From CAZCWX01 sp964502465 (GTDB lineage: Bacteria > Desulfobacterota > Binatia > Bin18), in the NCBI GenBank assembly GCA_964502465.1, contig CAZCWX010000731.1:1-6035 (forward strand): 6,035 nt of DNA. Reading direction: 5' to 3'. The notes under the pieces were generated by a model that searched no databases, was not told the origin of the DNA, and worked only from the letters and a program-made list of their open reading frames with translations. Both the position numbers and the translations under genes were made by a program. This document shows positions 1 through 5,269 of this stretch, in pieces; the stretch's first letter is position 1, and the number at the start of each line of letters is the position of its first letter.

Positions 1-287
1 CCAGCCTCGACCAACAATGCAACTGCCACATAGGTGAATTTGCCACAAACCCACAGGTCTTTTTTGCCTTGGCGAATCACCTCACGAATGAGCGCGCTCG
101 GGCCGCGCTGGAAATAGTTACAATCGTACGCGAAGTAGTCACCATCAGAGACAAAGCGTTTGACTGCTTCGTGTTCACTCATGAGTTTATTCACCAGGGT
201 GCGAGGCTTATGGTCTCGCACCCACGCGCGGAATCCGTCCGGATCTGGCTTGAGATATGCTCCTGTTCCCTCTGCAAGAATATCCAT
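1..287 (-). CDS. CoA-transferase family I, alpha subunit (amino-terminal part, runs off the left edge)
   Basis: The reverse strand is open from an ATG at 287-285 to the window edge: 95 codons plus two bases. Residues about 36-73 (MSEHEAVKRFVSDGDYFAY, then RGPSALIREVIRQGKKDL) follow the usual opening of the alpha subunit of family I CoA-transferases (3-oxoacid or glutaconate CoA-transferase type): a helix with EAV..FV, DGD, then AL.RE.IRQGK+DL. Such enzymes move CoA between carboxylic acids as cytosolic alpha/beta heteromers. A leader of about 35 residues precedes this core, longer than in many relatives, and the glycine-rich strand after DGD (ALGGF in many members) is replaced by AYDCNYFQRGP. 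The beta subunit, which carries the catalytic glutamate in glutaconate CoA-transferase, would lie to the left. The start is set by an AGGAGG seven bases upstream. The family is fairly sure; the substrate cannot be told. Confidence 0.82.
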   Translation of the reverse strand, partial: MDILAEGTGAYLKPDPDGFRAWVRDHKPRTLVNKLMSEHEAVKRFVSDGDYFAYDCNYFQRGPSALIREVIRQGKKDLWVCGKFTYVAVALLVEA

Positions 288-294
288 GGTGTTG

Positions 295-300
295 CCTCCT
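295..300 (-). promoter_or_regulatory. Shine-Dalgarno site of the CoA-transferase gene
   Basis: Read on the minus strand this is a perfect AGGAGG, seven bases before the ATG at 287-285. It fixes the start of the left-edge gene. Confidence 0.7.
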
Positions 301-315
301 TGGCAGTGTCGCGCT

Positions 316-344
316 TAGATACCACAGGGAATACCAGCGTTCAA
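316..344 (-). promoter_or_regulatory. Weak candidate sigma70-type promoter for the CoA-transferase gene
   Basis: On the minus strand TTGAAC (344-339) and TATCTA (321-316) are 17 bp apart. Transcription would start near 309 and give a leader of about 20 bases that includes the AGGAGG. The -10 element matches the consensus at only three of six positions, so this is a position-based suggestion. Confidence 0.25.
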
Positions 345-421
345 TTCACAGTTTCTCCATATCCTGTGCTCCGCTGGGGTTGCAATGCTTTGCCCTTTCT
401 TTTATCCATTTCCCATCTCTT

Positions 422-450
422 TTGAGAGCAGTGTCCTCTGACTGTAGAAT
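422..450 (+). promoter_or_regulatory. Candidate sigma70-type promoter of the DUF3047 gene
   Basis: TTGAGA (422-427) and TAGAAT (445-450) each match the sigma70 consensus at five of six positions and are separated by the ideal 17 bp. The predicted transcription start is about 456-458, so the message would begin almost at the start codon (GTG 456, ATG 462 or ATG 465). The arrangement is visible in the sequence; promoter activity is inferred. Confidence 0.45.
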
Positions 451-461
451 GAGATGTGGGA

Positions 462-1202
462 ATGATGAAGATCGCTGTACTTGTGAGCCTGTTGTGTGCT
501 CCTGTGCTGGTCCACGCTGATATACAAATCGTTACAACCGCTCAAGAGGTTGCTCTCGAAACGTTTAAAGAAGATCAGGTCGGGTCGTTCCCTTCGCGCT
601 GGAAGGTGCGTGGCGACGAAAATGAAGCGCGACAGGTCTATAAAGTTGCCGAAGAAAGCGGGAATCATTTCCTGCACGCCCTTGCGCAGAATAAGGGAGT
701 GCAAATCGGCTTAGAACACGTCTTCAAGCCGCAAGAGTTTCCAGCCCTGCGGTGGCGCTGGCGTGCGCGGCAACTGCCGCCTGGAGGGGACGAGCGCGAG
801 AAAAACACCAATGACTCTGCCGCTGCGGTCTACGTCATCTTTGACAGTCGGCTGCTGCCACGGGCCATCAAATATGTGTGGAGCTCGACATTACCAGTTG
901 GCACGCGGATTGACAGTCCGGTGTATTGGCGGTCGAAAGTCGTTGTGCTCCAGAGTGGACCGGCGGCATTAGGCGAGTGGCGAGAAGAAACCATCAATTT
1001 TTATCAAGACTACAAGGAGCTTTTTGGCCTCGAACCGGGTGAAGTACAAGGGATTGCGGTACTGACCGACTCCGATGTGACTGGCGGTGCAGCGGAAGCT
1101 GATTATACCGACTTCGTCCTGGTGTCGGCGGGAGCACTCTCCGGGAAAGACGCGACGAGCGCGGCATTGCCTTTGCCATTTGCTCCGGCCGTGGGTCAAT
1201 AA
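462..1202 (+). CDS. Exported DUF3047-family protein of unknown function
   Basis: This is a 246-residue protein with an amino-terminal signal peptide: MMKIAVLVSLLCAPVLVHA, likely cleaved after the final Ala at about residue 19. Cys12 is not in a lipobox, so a soluble periplasmic protein is more likely than a lipoprotein. The mature part matches the pattern I know for DUF3047: WRWRARQLP (about 98-106), a following ND, YVIFD (124-128), KYVWSS (137-142), VVLQSG, GEW (171-173), NFYQDYKELFG (179-189) and TDSDVTGG (202-209), then a short alanine/proline-rich tail. Aromatic residues and repeated strands suggest a beta-sandwich, perhaps ligand binding, but no function is established. Start choice is open: GTG 456, ATG 462 and ATG 465 are in frame and the only Shine-Dalgarno-like string is a weak GAGATG at 451-456; ATG 462 or 465 gives the best signal peptide. 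The dehydratase gene follows after 18 bp and is probably co-transcribed. Confidence 0.82.
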   Translation: MMKIAVLVSLLCAPVLVHADIQIVTTAQEVALETFKEDQVGSFPSRWKVRGDENEARQVYKVAEESGNHFLHALAQNKGVQIGLEHVFKPQEFPALRWRWRARQLPPGGDEREKNTNDSAAAVYVIFDSRLLPRAIKYVWSSTLPVGTRIDSPVYWRSKVVVLQSGPAALGEWREETINFYQDYKELFGLEPGEVQGIAVLTDSDVTGGAAEADYTDFVLVSAGALSGKDATSAALPLPFAPAVGQ

Positions 1203-1220
1203 ATAGAAGGAAAGCACTGT

Positions 1221-1529
1221 ATGGCACTCTCACAAACTGCGATACACGGGAAATTGCGTAGCGTGCCCGGTTGGGAACTGGTCAAGAGTCGGACCATTCA
1301 GAAGAAATTTACCTTTGATAACTTTAAGGAAGCCTTGGCTTTTGTAAACAAGGTTGGAGATCTGGCGGAACAATCCGACCATCACCCTGATATCGTTATC
1401 AACTACAATAAGGTCACGCTCAGTCTCTCGACTCATAATGCTGGAGGTCTCACGGAAAAAGATTTTGACCTTGCCGGCCATATTGAGAAACTGGGCAAGG
1501 CAGAGACGGCACAGCAAGAGAAAGAATAG
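1221..1529 (+). CDS. Pterin-4a-carbinolamine dehydratase (PhhB/PCD family)
   Basis: This 102-residue protein has the usual length for the family and carries its full signature: Glu50, His54-His55-Pro56, Tyr62, His72 and Asp81, in the expected spacing E-x3-HHP-x5-Y-x9-H-x8-D. The histidines and the aspartate are the catalytic surface. The enzyme dehydrates 4a-hydroxytetrahydropterin to quinonoid dihydropterin in the cytosol, classically to recycle the cofactor of aromatic amino-acid hydroxylases. No hydroxylase gene is in this window. In bacteria without one, PCD-like proteins have been linked to molybdopterin metabolism, so the partner here is unknown. AAGGA at 1207-1211, nine bases before the ATG, supports the start. 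The gene lies 18 bp behind the DUF3047 gene and probably shares its transcript. The last ten residues are charged and likely disordered. Confidence 0.93.
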   Translation: MALSQTAIHGKLRSVPGWELVKSRTIQKKFTFDNFKEALAFVNKVGDLAEQSDHHPDIVINYNKVTLSLSTHNAGGLTEKDFDLAGHIEKLGKAETAQQEKE

Positions 1530-1545
1530 GGAATCCGTGAAAAAT

Positions 1546-1634
1546 GTGTAAAACGTAAGACGTAACGAGGAGTTTCCATGTATAGTGCGGAATCAAGTTT
1601 GTGACGTTTTACGCTTGACGTTGTACGTCTTTAG
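1546..1634. repeat. Degenerate ACGT-rich repeat arms in opposite orientation (REP/MITE-like, unclassified)
   Basis: The spacer between the dehydratase and symporter genes holds two clusters of short ACGT-centred words. The left cluster (about 1546-1567, plus strand) contains GTAAAACGT (1548-1556) followed by AAGACGTA (1557-1564). The right cluster (about 1601-1634) contains their exact reverse complements, ACGTTTTAC (1604-1612) and TACGTCTT (1624-1631), plus further TTGACGTT-like copies. The order is A-B then A'-B', so the two pairs cannot both fold in one simple nested hairpin. This looks more like two degenerate repeat tracts facing each other across about 35 bp than like a terminator; there is no T-run. 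I know no named family for it. Confidence 0.5.
1567..1604 (+). other. Strong Shine-Dalgarno plus eight-codon ORF, in frame with the symporter
   Basis: GAGGAG (1567-1572) stands five bases before ATG 1578, which opens MYSAESSL and ends at TGA 1602-1604. The frame is the same as that of the symporter, and a second in-frame stop, TAG, is at 1632-1634. This is the best translation start in the spacer, yet it makes only eight codons. It could be a leader peptide that couples translation to the TTG start 36 bases after the TGA, or the original start of the symporter cut off by the repeat-bearing sequence. Chance cannot be ruled out. Confidence 0.4.
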
Positions 1635-1640
1635 GTTCCC

Positions 1641-2903
1641 TTGCCGCTCCATTTTCGCATTTTTCTTGGTCTCCTGGTTGGTATCAGCAGCGGTACGCTT
1701 GCGCGGCTGCTCTTCGCCGACAACCCGCTGCTCATCGACTTCACGACCTACGTCACTGAGCCCTTTGGTCGCTTGTTTTTGCGACTGATCTTCATGGTGG
1801 TCCTGCCGTTGTTGTTTTCGGCATTAACCCTGGGAGTTGCGGGCTTAGGTGATGTGCGCACCCTCGGGCGGATTGGGATCAAGACTTTCTTGTACACTCT
1901 GGTTGTGACTTCGGTTTCAGTGTTTATCGGGTTAGTGTTGGTGAACTTCTTCCGTCCAGGGGCAGGGCTCTCACCCGAAGCGCGTGCTGAATTACAACAG
2001 GCAACCGCTACCCCCGCTCCGCCTGCCCCAGGTACGCAAGAAAATCCGGTGCTGAGGGCATTAATGGCCATCGTTCCGGATAACCCAATACGAGCTGCGG
2101 CTCAGGGGGAAATGCTGGCAGTTATGTTTTTCTCCCTGATGGTCGGGATTGGGATTGCCTTGTCTCCACCAGACCGAGTTGAGCCGTTAGTCAAAGTGCT
2201 CGAAGGACTGTACGAAGTGGTGATGCGTCTGATCGAGCTGGCCATGCGTCTTGCTCCTTATGGGGTAGCGGCCCTGCTATTCACATTGACTGCAAGGTTC
2301 GGGTTTACCGTGCTGAAACCCCTCCTGGCGTATGTGGCCGTCGTGCTGGTTGGACTATGCCTCCATCTGTTTGTGACGTATTCGTTACTGGTACGCTACC
2401 TTGGCGGTCTGCAACCAAGGTTCTTCTTTCGTCAGATCAGCGAAGTCATGGCGACCGCCTTCTCGACCAGTTCCAGTAATGCAACCCTGCCAACCGCATT
2501 GCGGGTCACGCAGGAGAAGTTAGGCGTACCTCGTGAGATTGCCGCGTTTGTCCTCACCATCGGCTCGACCGCAAATCAGAATGGGACGGCATTATTTGAA
2601 GGCGTGACCATTCTTTTCCTCGCGCAATTCTATGGGGTAGAGCTGAGCTTTGGCTCTCAGGTGTTAGTTGTTTTAGTTTCTGTCCTTGCTGGGGTAGGGA
2701 CGGCTGGGGTGCCGGGTGGGTCGTTGCCCCTCATGGTGCCGATTTTACAGGCGGTTGGTGTGCCTGGTGAGGGGATCGGCATCATACTAGGAGTTGACCG
2801 CATCCTGGATATGTCCCGCACGGTGCTCAACGTGACTGGCGATATCACTGCTGCGGTCTATATCGCACATTCTGAAGGAAGGCTGCAGACAATACGAACC
2901 TAA
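1641..2903 (+). CDS. Dicarboxylate/amino-acid:cation symporter (DAACS family, GltP/DctA type)
   Basis: This 420-residue inner-membrane carrier has the family's length and layout: about eight membrane helices and two re-entrant hairpins. Hairpin 1 has the serine-rich TSSSNATLP (276-284). Hairpin 2 has VGTAGVPGGSLP (352-363). The last helix reads VDRILDMSRTVLNVTGD (385-401), with Asp390, Arg393, Asn397 and Asp401 matching the substrate and sodium ligands Asp394, Arg397, Asn401 and Asp405 of archaeal GltPh. The retained arginine suggests an acidic substrate such as glutamate, aspartate or a C4-dicarboxylate. Odd points: the helix 7 motif is NQNGT (312-316) instead of NMDGT, and the residue expected to be the helix 3 tyrosine is Leu87. 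A Pro/Ala-rich loop at 121-131 lies between helices 3 and 4. TTG 1641 is the only usable start, because TAG 1632-1634 closes the frame upstream, and no convincing Shine-Dalgarno precedes it. Confidence 0.93.
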   Translation: MPLHFRIFLGLLVGISSGTLARLLFADNPLLIDFTTYVTEPFGRLFLRLIFMVVLPLLFSALTLGVAGLGDVRTLGRIGIKTFLYTLVVTSVSVFIGLVLVNFFRPGAGLSPEARAELQQATATPAPPAPGTQENPVLRALMAIVPDNPIRAAAQGEMLAVMFFSLMVGIGIALSPPDRVEPLVKVLEGLYEVVMRLIELAMRLAPYGVAALLFTLTARFGFTVLKPLLAYVAVVLVGLCLHLFVTYSLLVRYLGGLQPRFFFRQISEVMATAFSTSSSNATLPTALRVTQEKLGVPREIAAFVLTIGSTANQNGTALFEGVTILFLAQFYGVELSFGSQVLVVLVSVLAGVGTAGVPGGSLPLMVPILQAVGVPGEGIGIILGVDRILDMSRTVLNVTGDITAAVYIAHSEGRLQTIRT

Positions 2904-2910
2904 TCGTCAA

Positions 2911-3099
2911 TTGCTCAGACGTGTATTTGATAAAAAGCGTATCTCCTATCATCATGGCCGATTACGCAGGCAATAAGATGTTTCACATGCTCGAAATATT
3001 ACGGCGAACCCAAATGCTGGCCTGCTGTTTGTCGATTGTGAGCGCGGAAACACGCTACAGATGACTGCGCTGTTGCAACCGAGCCACCAACCGTGGTAG
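2911..3099 (+). pseudogene. Remnant of a pyridoxamine 5'-phosphate oxidase-like FMN split-barrel protein
   Basis: The spacer translates into pieces that join as one familiar protein when frames are switched. Frame 1 from 2911 reads LLRRVFDKKRISY. Frame 2 from 2954 reads MADYAGNKMFHML. Frame 1 from 2995 reads NITANPNAGLLFVDCERGNT, then LQMTALL, to a TAG at 3097-3099. Together they resemble the stretch ..VD.+.I.FADY.GN.MF..LGNI..NP.AGLLF.DFE.GDTLQLTG.. of PNPOx-like flavoproteins. One extra G at about 2993 (CTCGGAAAT for CTCGAAAT) would restore LGNI, so a one-base deletion is likely, with an opposite shift near 2950. The rest of a normal domain is missing on both sides. I infer a decayed gene; the substrate of the intact relatives is not clear. 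Confidence 0.62.
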
Positions 3100-3155
3100 G
3101 GACACAACAGATCTGCTTTGCATCGACAAAAAGGAAGCGGGTGCTGATGGCAAAC

Positions 3156-3161
3156 GGAGGA
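3156..3161 (+). promoter_or_regulatory. Shine-Dalgarno site of the EMO-like oxidoreductase
   Basis: GGAGGA ends eight bases before ATG 3170 and decides this start. I saw no convincing promoter between 2904 and 3155. Confidence 0.7.
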
Positions 3162-3169
3162 ACCGGACC

Positions 3170-5200
3170 ATGTCTGCTGTGCTCTTCACCCTCATCGTCC
3201 TTGTTGCCGTAGGGAGCTTTCTATACACCCTCTATGAGCGCTTGCGGCTCTTGCTCGCCGCCCGACCGGTCAACTGCTTTGACCGCATCGGAGAGCGCCT
3301 TATGGCAGTCCTGGTCTATGCCTTCGGCCAGAAGAAGTTTGTGAAGGACGAACAACCAGCGGGGTGGATGCATGTGGTGATCTTCTGGGGATTCGTGCTC
3401 CTGGGCGTACAAGTGGTCACCATGTTTGGCCGGGCCTACTCGGATCACTTCGTCGTCCCAGGCTTTTCCCCTCACCTGCTCGGCGGTCCCTTCTTGCTCC
3501 TGCGCGATGTGATGGAGGTAACCGTGAGTGTGGCTATCCTGCTGGCGCTGTACCGCTGGGTGATTGCGCATCCTCCCAGACTCTTTGGTTATCGCCCAGC
3601 CGAAGACCGCCTGGCGGGTCAGTCTCACTGGGAAGCGTTGGTGATCCTGCTCTTCATCCTGACTATTATGCTAAGCGGCCTGCTCTATGACGGCGGGCGC
3701 CTCGTCGCGTTTGCCGGTGATCCCCTCGTGGAGGCCGAGCGACCGTGGGAACCGGTGAGCGCTCTGGTCGGTCTCCTTCTGGCGGGACTCGGCACAAACT
3801 GGGCCGCAGGGATCAGCGATGTCGCCTGGTGGGTACACAACCTCGTCATCCTCGCCTTTCTCAACCTCCTACCGCGTTCCAAGCATTTTCACATCATCAC
3901 CGCCATCCCGAACGTCTTCTTCCGTAAGCTGGAGCCCGCAGGGGCGTTGAGCCTAATGGATCTGGAAAAGAGTGAGACCTTCGGCACCTCACACATTGAC
4001 CAGTTTACTTGGAAGCAGGTCCTGGACATGTACAGTTGTACCGAGTGCGGTCGGTGCTCCTCCCACTGTCCGGCCACCATGAGCGGCAAGGCGTTGGCTC
4101 CCCGCCAATTGCTCCTCGATCTGCGGGATTACCTGTACGCACACCAACAGGAGATGACTGCCAAGCAGCTGGTGCAAAGTGACGGCGCGGTGGGGGAGAA
4201 TCTTGTCGGCGAACGGCTCATCCACGATGAGGTGTTGTGGTCCTGCACCACCTGTCGCGCCTGTGAGGAGGCATGCCCGGTGCTGATTGAGTATGTGGAC
4301 AAAATCGTGGACATGCGTCGCCATCTCGTACAGGAGGAGGCCCGCTTTCCCACCGAGCTTACCCGCACCTTCAAGGGAATGGAAACGCAGGGGAACCCCT
4401 GGGGTGTGAGTGCCGAGAAAAAGGCAGATTGGGCGCACGGGTTGGACGTGCCGCTGCTTGCTGAGCATCCGGAGGTCGAGTACCTCTACTTCGTCGGCTG
4501 TGCCGGTGCATGTGACGAGCGTAATAAGAAGGCTACAGGTGCGTTCACCAAACTGTTACAGAAAGCCGGAGTGAGCTTCGCCATCCTTGGTGCAGAGGAG
4601 CCGTGCAACGGTGAGACCGCGCGACGCCTGGGCAATGAGTATCTCTTTCAGAGCATGGCACAGCATGCCATTGAGGTCTTCCAGACCTACGGTGTGAAAA
4701 AGCTCCTGGTCAACTGCCCGCACTGCTTCAATACCTTGAAAAATGAGTACCCCCAGTTGGGCGGCCACTATGAGGTGATCCACGCCGGCGAGTTGCTCTC
4801 CCGCTTACTGCGGGAGGGCAAGCTCAAGCTCCAGGACGGGCCGTCGAAGAAGGTGACCTATCACGACTCGTGCTACTATGGTCGCTACAACGAGATCTAT
4901 GACACTCCGCGAGAGGTTCTGGCCCGGGTGCCGGGCACACAATTACAAGAGATGGAGCGGCACAGACACACCGGTATGTGCTGCGGTGGTGGAGGGGGCT
5001 GGATGTGGATGGAAGAACCGCGAGACAAACGGGTGAACCACCTGCGGGTTGCACAAGCCCTAGAGACTAACCCTGACGTCATTGCCGTGTCCTGCCCCTT
5101 TTGCATGACCATGCTCAACGATGGCCTGAAAGCGAAAGATGCAGACGAGAAAGTACAACTGCTCGATGTGGTGGAGATCGTCGAGCAGTCCAGTACCTGA
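3170..5200 (+). CDS. Membrane cytochrome b / 4Fe-4S / CCG-domain oxidoreductase, EtfAB:menaquinone oxidoreductase (EMO)-like
   Basis: This 676-residue protein fuses three parts. Residues 1-240 form about six membrane helices like the NarI/DsrM/HdrE cytochrome b subunit; His68, His153, His223 and His239/His241 near helices are candidate heme ligands. Residues 285-375 are a dicluster ferredoxin domain with C290-C293-C296-C300 and C359-C362-C365-C369, each followed by proline. Residues 437-675 are two CCG domains as in HdrD/GlpC: C444, C479, C516, C519 and C568, C604-C605, C642, C645. This is the build of EMO, known from Geobacter, which passes electrons from acyl-CoA dehydrogenases via EtfAB to menaquinone. 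The first CCG domain has CN (479-480) where the second has CC, so only the carboxy-terminal domain has the full ligand set for a noncubane cluster. No etf or acyl-CoA dehydrogenase gene lies in the window. A heterodisulfide-reductase-like role or a dedicated lactate/glycerol-phosphate-type partner remains possible. The GNAT gene follows after 69 bp. Confidence 0.85.
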   Translation: MSAVLFTLIVLVAVGSFLYTLYERLRLLLAARPVNCFDRIGERLMAVLVYAFGQKKFVKDEQPAGWMHVVIFWGFVLLGVQVVTMFGRAYSDHFVVPGFSPHLLGGPFLLLRDVMEVTVSVAILLALYRWVIAHPPRLFGYRPAEDRLAGQSHWEALVILLFILTIMLSGLLYDGGRLVAFAGDPLVEAERPWEPVSALVGLLLAGLGTNWAAGISDVAWWVHNLVILAFLNLLPRSKHFHIITAIPNVFFRKLEPAGALSLMDLEKSETFGTSHIDQFTWKQVLDMYSCTECGRCSSHCPATMSGKALAPRQLLLDLRDYLYAHQQEMTAKQLVQSDGAVGENLVGERLIHDEVLWSCTTCRACEEACPVLIEYVDKIVDMRRHLVQEEARFPTELTRTFKGMETQGNPWGVSAEKKADWAHGLDVPLLAEHPEVEYLYFVGCAGACDERNKKATGAFTKLLQKAGVSFAILGAEEPCNGETARRLGNEYLFQSMAQHAIEVFQTYGVKKLLVNCPHCFNTLKNEYPQLGGHYEVIHAGELLSRLLREGKLKLQDGPSKKVTYHDSCYYGRYNEIYDTPREVLARVPGTQLQEMERHRHTGMCCGGGGGWMWMEEPRDKRVNHLRVAQALETNPDVIAVSCPFCMTMLNDGLKAKDADEKVQLLDVVEIVEQSST

Positions 5201-5217
5201 AAGGTGAAGGGCGACTC

Positions 5218-5229
5218 TGTCTCGAGACA
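5218..5229. promoter_or_regulatory. Perfect 12-bp palindrome, possible operator or RNA hairpin
   Basis: TGTCTCGAGACA is fully self-complementary and lies 18 bp after the EMO-like stop and 40 bp before the GNAT start. It is followed at once by a small GGGC-TAAAT-GCCC stem (5231-5243). There is no T-run, so it is not a standard terminator. A dimeric regulator could bind it, but length alone does not prove function. Confidence 0.3.
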
Positions 5230-5269
5230 AGGGCTAAATGCCCGGTTCAGCTAGAGAGGGGGGCGAGCG

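Noticed and set aside
380..408. TTGCAA-17-TATCCA as the main promoter of the DUF3047 gene
   Set aside because: It matches the consensus less well than the pair at 422-450; it is kept only as an alternative.
69..425. Plus-strand 118-codon ORF over the left edge
   Set aside because: It lies antisense to the CoA-transferase, which has a family match and a perfect Shine-Dalgarno; the plus-strand protein resembles nothing I know.
1546..1634. Rho-independent terminator or CRISPR-like repeat
   Set aside because: There is no nested stem with a T-run, and the words are short, degenerate and irregularly spaced, unlike a CRISPR array.
1585..1788. GTG-started 67-codon ORF overlapping the symporter start
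   Set aside because: It is out of frame with the symporter, whose helices and motifs are unmistakable in the other frame.
2954..3063. Intact small ORF from ATG 2954 to TGA in the spacer
   Set aside because: Its second half lies in the wrong frame; the PNPOx-like similarity continues in the neighbouring frame, so it is better read as part of a pseudogene.
3989..4468. Minus-strand 159-codon ORF
   Set aside because: It is antisense to the ferredoxin region of the EMO-like gene, with no recognisable domain; long antisense frames are expected in GC-rich coding DNA.
5231..5243. GGGC-TAAAT-GCCC stem as a terminator
   Set aside because: The stem is only four base pairs and no T-run follows.
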